Assembly: GCA_013202865.1 (NCBI GenBank)
Contig: JABMRB010000793.1
Span: 1-47,760 of the forward strand
Length of the DNA: 47,760 bases
Source of the DNA: Candidatus Nealsoniibacteriota bacterium
Lineage (GTDB): Bacteria > Planctomycetota > Planctomycetia > Pirellulales > Thermoguttaceae
Direction of reading: 5' to 3'
The notes beneath the pieces were generated by a model. The model saw nothing but the letters and a program-made list of their open reading frames with translations, searched no databases and was not told where the DNA came from. This document shows positions 29,897 to 42,755 of the stretch, piece by piece (the first letter of the stretch is position 1; each line of letters starts with the position of its first letter). The position numbers and the translations under genes are program-made.

Positions 29897-31410
29897 GCGC
29901 AGGCAAAGAATCTAAAGCCCGGGCACAAGGCGCGGAGGCCGAATCGAAACTGCTGAGCCTGGACGACATCGTCCAGGCCACGGCCGCCCTGCCGCAGACC
30001 GAAAAGAATCGCGCCCAAGACATGGTCGAAACCGCCGTCACTGCGGCGATGGAAGGCACGATCAAATTCGACAAGAACCCCACCCGGACCTTGAAGCAGG
30101 GAATCCAGGCGATCGACGCCCAGATCTCCAAGCAACTGGCCGCGGTGATGCACAACGATAAATTCCAGAATCTCGAAGGGACCTGGCGCGGCCTGCACCA
30201 CCTGGTGATGGCCAGCAACACGGGCCCGATGATGAAAATCAAGCTGCTCAACGCGCCGAAAAAGGATCTGGCCAAAGATCTGGACAACGCGGTCGAGTTC
30301 GACCAGAGCCTGCTGTTCAAGAAGGTCTATACCGAAGAATTCGGCACGCCTGGTGGCGAACCCTACGGGGCCCTGATCGGTGACTACCAGTTCGGCGTCC
30401 ACCCTGATGACATCGACTTCCTCACGAAGGTTTCCGGCGTGGCGGCCGGGGCCTTCTGCCCGTTTATCTCGGCCGCCTCTCCCGACCTGTTCGGCCTGAA
30501 GAGCTTCACCGATCTCTCCACGCCCCGCGATCTGGCGACGAAGTTCGACGCGATCGAGTACACGCAGTGGAATTCGTACCGCCAGAAAGAGGACTCCCGG
30601 TTCGTGACCCTGGTGATGCCGCGTGTGCTCTCGCGGCTGCCCTACGGCGCCAATACCAAGCCGATCAGCGAGTTTGATTTTGAAGAAGTCGAACTCGACA
30701 AGAAGGGCAAAGCTAAGCCGGTGCCCCACGAGGACTACGCCTGGATGAACGCGGCCTACGTGATGGGCGTGCGGTTGACCGAGGCCTTTGACGAAACCGG
30801 TTTCTGCACGCGGATCCGAGGAATGGAGAACGGCGGGCGAGTCGGCGACCTGCCGGCCCACATCTTCACCTCCATGGACGGTGACTCGAAAATGAAGTGC
30901 CCCACGGAAATCTTGATTCCCGACCGGCGCGAAAAAGAACTCAGCGACCTCGGATTCCTGCCCCTGTGCCATTGGAAGAACAGCGACTGCTCGGTCTTCA
31001 TCGGTGCACAAACTACGCAGAAACCGAAGAAGTATGGTACGGTTAAGCCGGCAGATGAGGCGGCAACGAAAAACGCCGCCATTTCGGCGCGCCTGCCCTA
31101 CATTATGGCGGTCTCGCGAATTGCCCATTTCCTCAAGGCAATCGCCCGCGATAAGATCGGCTCCTACAAAGAACGGGCGGACATGGAAAAGTTCCTCAAC
31201 GGTTGGATCGCCGACTACGTCAGCGCCGACCCCACCGCCAGCGCCGAGGTCAGGGCCAGTTATCCGTTGCGGGCGGCGGAGATCACGGTCCAGGAAGTTC
31301 CCGGTGCTCCCGGCTCGTATAACGCCGTCTGCAAGCTTCAGCCTTGGCTCCAGTTGGAGGAACTGACGACGTCGCTGCAACTGGTTGCCAGCCTACCGAA
31401 GAAAGCCTAG
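29893..31410 (+). CDS. tssC: T6SS sheath large subunit TssC
   Basis: [83 protein letters not shown] overlap with tssB. Confidence 0.97.
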   Translation: MSAGKESKARAQGAEAESKLLSLDDIVQATAALPQTEKNRAQDMVETAVTAAMEGTIKFDKNPTRTLKQGIQAIDAQISKQLAAVMHNDKFQNLEGTWRGLHHLVMASNTGPMMKIKLLNAPKKDLAKDLDNAVEFDQSLLFKKVYTEEFGTPGGEPYGALIGDYQFGVHPDDIDFLTKVSGVAAGAFCPFISAASPDLFGLKSFTDLSTPRDLATKFDAIEYTQWNSYRQKEDSRFVTLVMPRVLSRLPYGANTKPISEFDFEEVELDKKGKAKPVPHEDYAWMNAAYVMGVRLTEAFDETGFCTRIRGMENGGRVGDLPAHIFTSMDGDSKMKCPTEILIPDRREKELSDLGFLPLCHWKNSDCSVFIGAQTTQKPKKYGTVKPADEAATKNAAISARLPYIMAVSRIAHFLKAIARDKIGSYKERADMEKFLNGWIADYVSADPTASAEVRASYPLRAAEITVQEVPGAPGSYNAVCKLQPWLQLEELTTSLQLVASLPKKA

Positions 31411-31418
31411 GCGTCGAT

Positions 31419-32987
31419 ATGAGCGCCGGATTCGCCGACAGCGACAACCGTGCCGCGATGCCCGCCGGGGGTATCTCGCTATCGGACTTGGTCCAATCGG
31501 CCCTGGCGGCCTCGCCCGCGGCGGATGAGGCCGGCTTCGGTCTCGGTCGGTTCCTCGCCGAGCCCTCACCCGGCGAGGCGTTGTTGAGGTGGTTCGGCGG
31601 CACGATCCCCAAGAGCAAGGAGCAGGTTGCCCGGCAACTCAGTCACGACATTGCGTGGCTGGACGAGGCGATCTCGCGGCAGGTCAACGCCGTCTTGCAC
31701 CACCGGCGGTTTCAGCGGCTCGAGGCCTCCTGGCGCGGGTTGCAGTACCTGGTCCAGCAACAGGTGGAAGACCGAGGTATCAAGATCCGCGTGCTGAGCG
31801 TTTCCTGGAAGGAGTTGGCGCGGGATATCGACCAGGCGATCGAATTCGACCAGAGCCAGTTGTTCCGCAAGGTCTACACGGCGGAGTTCGGGATGCCCGG
31901 CGGAGAACCGTTCGGCGTGTTGTTGGGCGACTACGAAATCTGGCCCGGCCCGTGTACGGAACATCCGGTCGACGATCTCAAAGTGCTTGAGGGGATTTCC
32001 GGGGTGGCGGCGGCGGCTTTTGCCCCGTTCGTCGCCGGGGTTCATCCGGCCATGTTCGGCCTGAGCGACTTTTCCGGCTTTCAGCAGCACGTCGATCTGG
32101 CCCCGGTTTTTGAGCAAGTCGAGTATCTGACGTGGCAGGCGTTTCGCAAGAAGCCCGATTCCCGATTCATCGCCCTGACGCTTCCCCGCGTGTTGATGCG
32201 GTTGCCCTACGAGGACGACGGTTCCCGGGTCGACGGCTTTTGTTTCCGCGAGGACGTCACCGGCCCGAACAGAGACGCCGGCGGCCTAACCGGGGACATT
32301 GGCGGCCCCGACAAGTATCTCTGGGGCAACGCCAGCTACGCGTTCGGGGCCGTGCTGATGCGGTCCTATGCCCGGAGCGGATGGTTTGCGGATATTCGGG
32401 GAGTGCGGCGCGACCTCGAAGGAGGCGGCGTGGCAACCGGCCTGCCGGTCCACTGGTTCTCGACCGACCGGTCCGGAGTTGCCGCGAAATGTTCGACCGA
32501 CGTGATCGTCACCGACGACCGCGAGCCCGAGCTTAGTGACCTGGGCTTCATTCCTTTGTGTCACTGCGCCGACACGGAGTATTCGGCCTTTTACGCCACC
32601 TCGTCGGTTCAGAAGCCGAAGCGATACGACGATCCGCGATCCACGATGAACGCCCGGATCTCCGCCATGTTGCAGTACACGATGTGCGTGTCCGTTTTTG
32701 CCCACTACGTGAAGGTCATCGTGCGCGACAAGATCGGAGCGTTTACCGGCGCCGGACAGTGCCAGGACTACCTGAACGAATGGCTCACGCAGTACGTCAC
32801 CCGCGACGCCGACGCCAGCACGGAGGTCAAGGCCGCCCGGCCCCTGCGCGAAGCCGAAGCGGAGGTCCGTCCTGTTCCGGGTGAAGAAGGCCACTACTCG
32901 TGTACCGTTCGCCTGTGGCCACATTTCGAGTTGGACGAACTGGCCTCGATGCTGCAGTTGAAGACCCTGTTGAAGGGGCCGACTTGA
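31419..32987 (+). CDS. Second TssC-family sheath protein (TssC paralogue)
   Basis: LEASWRGLQYLVQQ, VYTAEFGMPGGEPFGVLLGDYEIWPG, FIALTLPRVLMRLPYE, LSDLGFIPLCHCADTEYSAFY, VFAHYVKVIVRDKIGA; parallel to the upstream tssC. Confidence 0.92.
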   Translation: MSAGFADSDNRAAMPAGGISLSDLVQSALAASPAADEAGFGLGRFLAEPSPGEALLRWFGGTIPKSKEQVARQLSHDIAWLDEAISRQVNAVLHHRRFQRLEASWRGLQYLVQQQVEDRGIKIRVLSVSWKELARDIDQAIEFDQSQLFRKVYTAEFGMPGGEPFGVLLGDYEIWPGPCTEHPVDDLKVLEGISGVAAAAFAPFVAGVHPAMFGLSDFSGFQQHVDLAPVFEQVEYLTWQAFRKKPDSRFIALTLPRVLMRLPYEDDGSRVDGFCFREDVTGPNRDAGGLTGDIGGPDKYLWGNASYAFGAVLMRSYARSGWFADIRGVRRDLEGGGVATGLPVHWFSTDRSGVAAKCSTDVIVTDDREPELSDLGFIPLCHCADTEYSAFYATSSVQKPKRYDDPRSTMNARISAMLQYTMCVSVFAHYVKVIVRDKIGAFTGAGQCQDYLNEWLTQYVTRDADASTEVKAARPLREAEAEVRPVPGEEGHYSCTVRLWPHFELDELASMLQLKTLLKGPT

Positions 32988-33034
32988 CGTAGGCGCGATC
33001 GCGCCGACCGACAGTGCCAAGGAGACAGTCAACC

Positions 33035-33862
33035 GTGAAAGCCAAAGAACTCTATGAGGCGGGAAAGCTCAACGACGCGGTCGCCGCCGCCATTGAGGAG
33101 GTGCGGCGTCACCCGACCAATGCAGCACACCGGTGGTTGCTCTGCGAACTGCTCTGTTTTGCCGGCGAGTTGGAACGCGTCGACAAGCACCTCGATCTGA
33201 TGGCGACGCAGGACCCCAAAATGGTCGCGCCGCTGAGCCTGTTTCGCCAGTTGATTCGGGCCGAGCAGGCGCGCGTGGATTTCTACGGCGAGGGACGGTT
33301 GCCCGAGTTCATGGGCAAACCGTCCGCCGGGCTCCAACTTTGCCTGGAGGCGTCGATTCGGACCCGCGAAGGAAAATCGGATGAAGCGGCTGCCCTGCTG
33401 CAGCAGGCGGAAGAGCAACGCACACCCGTCGTCGGCAACTCGGGCGGCAAACCGTTCGACGACTTGCGAGACATGGACGATATGACGGCGCCCTTTCTCG
33501 AGGTCTTCACCAGCACGGGCAAGTACTTTTGGATCCCCATTGAAAGCATCCGCCGGATCGAGTTCCGCAAACCCGAGCGCCTGGGTGATTTGCTCTGGCG
33601 CCGCGCCAATCTGGCCGTCTGCGGAGGGCCTGACGGAGAGGTCTTTCTGCCGACCCGATACGCCGGCTCCCACGAGGAACCGGACGACGACGTGCGACTC
33701 GGACGTGCGACCGACTGGCGAGGCGACGACGGTTGCCCGGTACGCGGCGTCGGGCAGCGGATGTTCATGGTCGGCCAGCAAGACCTGGGGATCCTGGAAA
33801 TTGAAGATTTTGACGTCAGCAATCCGGTATCCCTAAGCACCGATGACCCGACCCAAGCGTGA
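33035..33862 (+). CDS. tagJ: T6SS accessory protein TagJ/ImpE
   Basis: GTG start; AKELYEAGKLNDAVAAAIEEVRRHPTNAAHRWLLCELLCFAGELERVDKHLD; FLEVFTSTGKYFWIPIESIRRIEFRKPERLGDLLWRRA; YAGS. Confidence 0.93.
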   Translation: MKAKELYEAGKLNDAVAAAIEEVRRHPTNAAHRWLLCELLCFAGELERVDKHLDLMATQDPKMVAPLSLFRQLIRAEQARVDFYGEGRLPEFMGKPSAGLQLCLEASIRTREGKSDEAAALLQQAEEQRTPVVGNSGGKPFDDLRDMDDMTAPFLEVFTSTGKYFWIPIESIRRIEFRKPERLGDLLWRRANLAVCGGPDGEVFLPTRYAGSHEEPDDDVRLGRATDWRGDDGCPVRGVGQRMFMVGQQDLGILEIEDFDVSNPVSLSTDDPTQA

Positions 33863-34337
33863 CCAACCGCTGGTTTCCTCCGTACTCGATCGCCTGCTGG
33901 ACGACCAGCCGGACGCGACCGGGGAGAATATCGAGACGCAATACCAGGTGCTTCGCGAGTTGAAGCGGAGTGTCCGGCGCGACTTGGAGAACCTGCTGAA
34001 CACGCGCTGGCGCTGCACGACGTGGCCCGAGGATCTGAAGGAACTGGAGCGTTCGCTGGTCAACTACGGGGTCCCCGACGTTACCGGGACCGACCTGGGA
34101 TCGAAAGAGCGCCGGCAGGATCTCTTGACGGTGCTCAGCGCGATCGTCGAGCGTTTTGAGCCTCGGTTGAAAGACGTGGAGATCACGATGCTCGACAATG
34201 CCGAACCCCTGGATCGCGTGCTGAGATTTCGCATTCGGGCGATGCTGCACGTCGAACCGGAGCCGGAGCCGGTGACGTTCGACTCGACACTGCAGCCGAC
34301 CACGGGCAACGTGGAAGTCAAAGGAACGGATCGATGA
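33843..34337 (+). CDS. tssE: T6SS baseplate protein TssE (gp25-like)
   Basis: SVLDRLLDDQP; RDLENLLNTRWRCTTWPEDLKELERSLVNYGVPDVTG; VERFEPRLKDVEITM. Confidence 0.93.
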   Translation: MTRPKRDQPLVSSVLDRLLDDQPDATGENIETQYQVLRELKRSVRRDLENLLNTRWRCTTWPEDLKELERSLVNYGVPDVTGTDLGSKERRQDLLTVLSAIVERFEPRLKDVEITMLDNAEPLDRVLRFRIRAMLHVEPEPEPVTFDSTLQPTTGNVEVKGTDR

Positions 34338-36178
34338 GCGACGAGTTATTGCCTTTCTACAATCGCGAGTTGGCGTTCATTCGGCACCTGGGTAACGAGT
34401 TCGCCGAAGCCCATCCGCAGATTGCCGGGCGGCTGCGGCTTGGCCCGGACGGCTCGGAAGACCCGCACGTGGAACGGATGATTGAGGCCTTCGCGTACCT
34501 CAACGCCCGGACCCGCTACAAGCTTGAGGACGACTTCCCCGAAATCACCGACGCCTTGCTGGGGGTCCTCTATCCGCACTATCAGGCCCCGATTCCCTCG
34601 ATGGCAGTGGTGCAATTCGTGCTCGACCGGGGACAGGGCGAGTTGACGACCGGGTATTCGATCCCGCGCCATGCGCCGATCGAAACCGACCCGATCGACG
34701 GCGAACCGTGCCGCTTCCGCACCTGTTATCCCACGACGATCTGGCCGATCGAACTGGCGGCAGCCGGCCTTTCGGTTCGGCCGTTCACGGCGCCGAATGT
34801 CCCCTACGCGTCGCAATCGGTGGCCGCGTTGCGCCTGGAGTTGCGCTGTTTCTCCAAAGAGATGACGTTTGCCCAACTCGACGTGAATTCGCTGCGATTC
34901 TTCCTGCGAGGGCAATCGCAGCACGTCCACGCATTGTACGAACTGGTCTTCAACAATGTGCTTGGCGTGGCGCTGGCCAATTCGCCCGGCGACCACGAAC
35001 CGGTGCTACTGGACCGGCACCGGTTGAAGCCGGTCGGTTTCCACCGCGACGAGGGAATGCTCCCTTATCCGAACCGCGCATTCATGGGGTATCGCATCCT
35101 GACGGAGTATTTCGCGTTTCCGCAGAAGTTCCTGTTCTTCGATCTCGAGGGATTGAGCCCACAGGCGTTGCAGAAGATCGGCAACAAGCTGGAAATCTAC
35201 ATCTTCTTCGACCGCACGGAGCCGGATCTGGAGCAGAACGTGAGTGCCGACACGTTGCGACTCGGCTGCGCGCCGATCGTCAATCTCTACCGGCAGCGGG
35301 CCGACCCGATCAAACTGACCCATACACAGACCGAATATCGCGTGGTTCCCGACGCCCGGCGCCCGCTGGCCAGCGAGGTCTACAGCGTCGACAGCGTCGT
35401 TGCCACGTCGGCCAGCAAGAAGCCTGCCGACGTCGAGTATCAGCCCTTCTACTCCTTCAAGCACGCGTCCGATCGGACCAGGCAGAAGACGTTCTGGTAC
35501 GCGACGCGGCGGCCGGCCGGCGGAGGCAGCCCGCAGGTGGACCATGGCACGGAAATCTACTTGTCGCTGGTCGATCTGGCATTCGACCCGGCGGCGGCCG
35601 CCGACTGGACGCTCAACGTGGAGACGACGTGCATCAACCGCGATCTGCCCCACAGGCTGGCGATTGGCGAGGGCCAGTCGCACTTTCGTCTCGCGGCCGG
35701 CGGACCGCTCTCGCGAATCGAGAGCATGACCGGCCGCCCCACGCCGACGATCCGCCCCGCCCTGAAACACGAAGCGAGGTGGCAGTTGATCTCCCACTTG
35801 TCGCTGAACCACCTGTCGCTGGTCGACTACGAGGAGGGCGCCGACGCCCTGCGGGAGATCCTCCGCCTGTACGATTTCGGCAATTCCGTGGAGACCCGGT
35901 CGATGATCGACGGCATCCTCGGCGTCGCCGGCCGCCGCGTGGTGGGACGCACCGGCGGGGCCGTCAGCGGGTTCGCCCGCGGCCTGGAAGTCGCTATCCA
36001 TTTCGACGAGGACCGTTTCTCCGGGGGCGGCGTTTTTCTGTTCGCCTCCGTGTTGGAGCGGTTCCTCGGCCTGTATTGCTCGATCAATTCGTTCTCCAAA
36101 CTTATTGCAACCACCAACAGACGCGAAGGGAAGTTGTGCCAATGGCCCCCAAGAGCGGGCGAAACCGTGCTGCTTTGA
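34334..36178 (+). CDS. tssF: T6SS baseplate protein TssF
   Basis: LLPFYNRELAFIRHLGNEFAEAHPQIAGRLRL; DPHVERMIEAFAYLNARTRYKLEDDFPEITDALLGVLYPHYQAPIPSM. Confidence 0.96.
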   Translation: MSDELLPFYNRELAFIRHLGNEFAEAHPQIAGRLRLGPDGSEDPHVERMIEAFAYLNARTRYKLEDDFPEITDALLGVLYPHYQAPIPSMAVVQFVLDRGQGELTTGYSIPRHAPIETDPIDGEPCRFRTCYPTTIWPIELAAAGLSVRPFTAPNVPYASQSVAALRLELRCFSKEMTFAQLDVNSLRFFLRGQSQHVHALYELVFNNVLGVALANSPGDHEPVLLDRHRLKPVGFHRDEGMLPYPNRAFMGYRILTEYFAFPQKFLFFDLEGLSPQALQKIGNKLEIYIFFDRTEPDLEQNVSADTLRLGCAPIVNLYRQRADPIKLTHTQTEYRVVPDARRPLASEVYSVDSVVATSASKKPADVEYQPFYSFKHASDRTRQKTFWYATRRPAGGGSPQVDHGTEIYLSLVDLAFDPAAAADWTLNVETTCINRDLPHRLAIGEGQSHFRLAAGGPLSRIESMTGRPTPTIRPALKHEARWQLISHLSLNHLSLVDYEEGADALREILRLYDFGNSVETRSMIDGILGVAGRRVVGRTGGAVSGFARGLEVAIHFDEDRFSGGGVFLFASVLERFLGLYCSINSFSKLIATTNRREGKLCQWPPRAGETVLL

Positions 36179-37268
36179 GCGAGCAATTGCGCCGCGAAGC
36201 CTACCGCTTTGACTTCTTCCAGGCGGTTCGCCTGCTGCAAAGCGAGGCCGCCAAGCAATCGAGCCCCCAGCGCGATCGGCGGCGATACCCGGTGGGAAAG
36301 GACTACCCACCGCAGCAAGAGGCGGTCCGATTTCGGGCCCTGCCGTCGCATGGTTTCCCGGCCGGCCCGATCGAGGAGATCCGCGACGCTGACGACCAGA
36401 CTGCGGCGGGCCGCAAGGCCGGTCCCCCGGAAATGCTCGTGACGTTCATGGGCCTGACCGGTCCCAACGGCGTCTTGCCGCGGCACTACACGACGATGCT
36501 GATCGAACGCCTGCGGGGCGGCGACCGGCACAAGAGCGATCCCACGCTCCAGAACTTCTTCGATCTGTTCAACCACCGCGTGATCTCGCTGTTCTATCGG
36601 GCTTGGGAGAAGTACCGGTTTGCGATCGCTTACGAGCGATGCGAGGCCGACGGCAACGACCGGGAAGATCTCTTCACTCGCTGTTTGTATTGCCTGGTCG
36701 GACTCGGCACCGACGGGCTGCGGGAGCGGATGGAATTCGACGACGAGGCGTTTCTCTACTACGCGGGCGGTTTTGCCCACCGCGGGCGATCGGCCGTTTC
36801 GCTTCAGACGATGCTGGCCGACTACTTCGAGATGCCCGTCGAAGTGCGGCAGTTCGTTGGCACGTGGCTCTACCTCGACCGTGACGACCAGTCGGCGCTG
36901 CCGAGCAGCCGGTTGCCGGAGGGACTCAACTCACAACTGGGCACCAGTGTGGTCGTCGGCGAGCGGGTGTGGGACGTGGAGAATAAGTTCAGAATCCGTC
37001 TCGGGCCGGTGGGGTATCGAGACTTCTGCCAGTTCGTACCTTCCGGCGACGCCTTGCGGTGCCTCTGCCAGTTGGTACGCTCGTACGTGGGGCCCCAGTT
37101 CGATTTCGACGTTCAGCCGGTGCTCCGCGGAGAAGAAGCCCCCTGGTGCAAGCTGGGCGGCGACGGGGCCAATGGCGACGGGGCCCGACTCGGTTGGAAT
37201 ACGTGGATCCGAAGCGGTGCATTCGACCGCGACGTTTCCGATGCCGTTTTTTCCCTGGAAGGATTGCC

Positions 37269-37287
<19 letters not shown>
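36142..37287 (+). CDS. tssG: T6SS baseplate protein TssG
   Basis: EAYRFDFFQAVRLLQ; MLVTFMGLTGPNGVLPRHYTTMLIERLR; FFDLFNHRVISLFYRAWEKYRF. ATG 36142 within the longer open frame. Confidence 0.95.
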
Positions 37288-40028
<2,741 letters not shown>

Positions 40029-40117
40029 GGAGAAGTCACCACACTCCACGGAGGGACGTCCCTTTCTGAAAAGAAGAGTCAACTGTTTCCTATGTATTCT
40101 GATTGGGAGGTTCAGCA

Positions 40118-40891
40118 ATGAGTACAAGCATTGGCGGGTCGGTAGGGAGTTGGCAGAGTGGTGCGAAGAACAACCTGACGGACATCAAGGCAATTCAGCA
40201 GCTACTAAAAGCAGCGTCAAAGAAGCTGGGAAAACCTGCCTACGATCCGGGTAAGGTCGATGGAAAGATCCATCGCGTTGCCAACAAGTCGGGTACGGTA
40301 GCGGCGATCGTCAACTTTCAGCGCCAGCACGTGAAGATGGCCAAACCGGATGCCCGGATTGACGTGAAAGGACGAACATGGAGAGCGCTGGCGGCCGTAT
40401 CGGGCTCGGCGGCCAAGACCGGTGTTCCCGGCAGCGATGCGGATGCACCTTGGATGAAGATTGCCAAACGCGAGATAGGGCAGAAAGAGATGAAGGGCTC
40501 CAAGCATAATCCGCGCATCGTTGAGTATCTCGGGAGTACGACCCTAAACGAGAAGTACGCAAGCAAAGATGAGACGGCGTGGTGTGCAGCCTTTGTGAAT
40601 TGGGTACTGAAGAAGGCAGGCAAGACCAAGCTGAACACCGCATGGGCCGCGTCCTGGGCCAAGTACGGAAAGCATCTTGATGAAGCACGATACGGCGCCG
40701 TTGTTCTGATTCGTACGACTCCGACGAAATCCATCCGCGGCACGACTACTTCGGGCAATCACGTCGGTTTCCTGGTGGAAGAGACTCCGGGAAGCATCAA
40801 GCTGCTTGGCGGCAACCAGGGCGACTCGGTCAAGTACTCGACCTTTTCGAAAGGCAAGTGGAAGGTAATTGCCTACCGTTGGCCAATCTGA
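40118..40891 (+). CDS. TIGR02594/CHAP-like peptidoglycan amidase, candidate T6SS effector
   Basis: WMKIAKREIGQKEMKGSKHNPRIVEYLGST; DETAWCAAFVNWVL (Cys), SGNHVGFLVEE (His), IKLLGGNQGDSVKYS, AYRWP; between clpV and hcp. Confidence 0.85.
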   Translation: MSTSIGGSVGSWQSGAKNNLTDIKAIQQLLKAASKKLGKPAYDPGKVDGKIHRVANKSGTVAAIVNFQRQHVKMAKPDARIDVKGRTWRALAAVSGSAAKTGVPGSDADAPWMKIAKREIGQKEMKGSKHNPRIVEYLGSTTLNEKYASKDETAWCAAFVNWVLKKAGKTKLNTAWAASWAKYGKHLDEARYGAVVLIRTTPTKSIRGTTTSGNHVGFLVEETPGSIKLLGGNQGDSVKYSTFSKGKWKVIAYRWPI

Positions 40892-41032
40892 CCGTGAGCC
40901 CGCCGTGTGCCACATCGGAGATTCACCGGCGCGCTGTGCGGGATTGGCCATGAACAGCCTGTCACTCAAGTTGGAGCGGGCGGGCGGGGACTTCGTGACG
41001 AAGCATCAAGGCGGAAAACCAAGGAGCATTCC

Positions 41033-42019
41033 ATGGCAAATTCTCGAACACCGGGGCCAATACGCCTTGTTCCGACGTCGAAAGACCACGCTCAACGGGC
41101 CCGCCCGCCGGGGCCCGTGCAGACTTCGCACGCCGCCGCCGGGCCGGCCCGGCAGGCGTCGGTGATCCCTGCCGAGATTGCGGCCATGGCGCAAGGAGAT
41201 TCCAAGGCGCTCTCCGCGGCAGGCCGGCTGCAGCAGGGCCGCCGCGGCGTCCTTGTCGAAGCCCTCATGGACGAAGCCGGAGAGCCCAAGCGGTACCATC
41301 TCGGACGCCAACTCCTTGTGAAAATGAATGCGCTGTCCGACAAGCAACTCGACGCGCTGGCTGCCCTGCACGAAGACGACCTGCACACCGGTGGGCTGGG
41401 TTCGGACGCCTGGTACGATCTGCTGGATATGGGCAGTTCCGCCGGCGGCAAGGTATTCCGCGACGCACTGCTCGACCTCGTCGGTGAGATCCGCGATTGC
41501 GTCGAAAGCGGATTGGCTAGTGCCGTAGGCCGAGGGCTCGGCGGCGGCGGTATGGACATTCAGGGAACCCTGGGCCAACTGTACGCCGCACGCACGCTGA
41601 GAACCCGGTTTCCGGGTGCCCGATTGCGATTCGAGGTCATGGAAGTCGGCCGCGAGATAGACATCCAAATGCTCCACAATGGAAGGAAGATCGATGTGGA
41701 AGTCAAGACAAATCTCGGAGCCAAACCGTCCGTCGATAAAGGACAGATCGGCAAGGATCTCTTCAACCACGCGGCCGATCGCTGGGAGAACATGCTGTAC
41801 CTCTATGCTCCGCAGCAAGCGAGCCGACTCGGACAGGTCAAGAACGCTATGCTCCGTGTTTTGGATCAGGCCGCCGCGGCAGTGAAAGCGTCGAAGGCCG
41901 ACCCCTACCAAGAAACACTAATCAAGGAGCTAAAGATTCACAAGATGACGATTGAAGATGCCAAGAAGATCCTCAAACAACGGTTCATCCGAGGACTTGT
42001 GGGCACGTACACGTGCTGA
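41033..42019 (+). CDS. Putative PD-(D/E)XK-type nuclease, candidate T6SS effector
   Basis: ATG 41033; GTLGQLYAARTLRTRFPGARLRFEVMEVGREIDIQMLHNGRKIDVEVKTNLG fits D...(hydrophobic)ExK nuclease core; located directly upstream of hcp. Confidence 0.55.
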   Translation: MANSRTPGPIRLVPTSKDHAQRARPPGPVQTSHAAAGPARQASVIPAEIAAMAQGDSKALSAAGRLQQGRRGVLVEALMDEAGEPKRYHLGRQLLVKMNALSDKQLDALAALHEDDLHTGGLGSDAWYDLLDMGSSAGGKVFRDALLDLVGEIRDCVESGLASAVGRGLGGGGMDIQGTLGQLYAARTLRTRFPGARLRFEVMEVGREIDIQMLHNGRKIDVEVKTNLGAKPSVDKGQIGKDLFNHAADRWENMLYLYAPQQASRLGQVKNAMLRVLDQAAAAVKASKADPYQETLIKELKIHKMTIEDAKKILKQRFIRGLVGTYTC

Positions 42020-42187
42020 CCGTAGTTTCCATATTTTGGAATAAAAAACGCAACTTCTGCCCGGGATCTACGAGAATCTCAGTATGACAACAATCGAACG
42101 GCTTCGCCAAGGACCAACGAAGTTTGCGAGGTCCTGCGGCAGGAGTCAACAGGTAACCCCACCTTTTTTTCCTTACGGAGGTCAGAC

Positions 42188-42670
42188 ATGGCTGCTTACA
42201 TCAAATTCGACGGTGTCGACGGCGAAGCCCAAGACAAGGATCACAAGGCCTGGAGCGATCTGGCTTCATTCGGCCAAGGCTTGCATCAGCCCGGCGGCGG
42301 CGCGACCGGCCCGACCCGGCGCCGCGGCGACGTGATCCTCGACGACATCTCCTGCTCGAAGGAGTTGGACAAATCCAGCCCGAAGATCGCCGAGGCGGTC
42401 TGCAAGGGCAAGGTCTTCCCCAAGGTCGAGATCCACATGACCGCGTCCACCACGGATACCGGCAGAGTGACGTTCTACGCCTACGAGTTGAAGAACGTCC
42501 TGGTCACCAGCTACAACATCAGCGGCAGCGGCCAATCGGAAGACGTGCCGATGGAAGACTTCTCCTTGAACTATGAGGAGATCAAGGTCACCTACACCGA
42601 GTGCGACGCGAAGGGTAAGAAGAAGGGCAACGTGGAGTACACTTGGAAGGTCGAGGAGGGCGAAGCGTAA
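42188..42670 (+). CDS. hcp: T6SS tube protein Hcp (TssD)
   Basis: MAAYIKFDGVDGEAQDKDHKAWSDLASFGQGLHQP; ISCSKELDKSSPKIAEAVCKGKVFPKVEIHM; YELKNVLVTSYNISGSG; ACGGAGG Shine-Dalgarno. Confidence 0.96.
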   Translation: MAAYIKFDGVDGEAQDKDHKAWSDLASFGQGLHQPGGGATGPTRRRGDVILDDISCSKELDKSSPKIAEAVCKGKVFPKVEIHMTASTTDTGRVTFYAYELKNVLVTSYNISGSGQSEDVPMEDFSLNYEEIKVTYTECDAKGKKKGNVEYTWKVEEGEA

Positions 42671-42715
42671 ACGCGCTGCTTTCGACCTTCGACGCGCCGG
42701 CGGGGATCACCGGGA

Positions 42716-42755
42716 GCAAGTCGGGACAGGGTTCGGCGCCCCTGTCCCGACTTGT
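42716..42755 (+). terminator. Stable intergenic hairpin between hcp and vgrG (attenuator, terminator or mRNA stabiliser)
   Basis: CAAGTCGGGACAGG (42717-42730) / CCTGTCCCGACTTG (42741-42754), plus a G-C pair at 42731/42740; no T-tract follows. Confidence 0.55.

Noticed and set aside
34708-36141. Long + strand open frame ahead of tssG, overlapping tssF
   Set aside because: Translation is Arg/Pro/Gly-rich with no family motifs; a shadow frame of the strongly supported tssF CDS
40052-40063. 12-bp perfect palindrome AGGGACGTCCCT before the amidase gene
   Set aside because: Too short to separate from chance at this GC content without copies elsewhere
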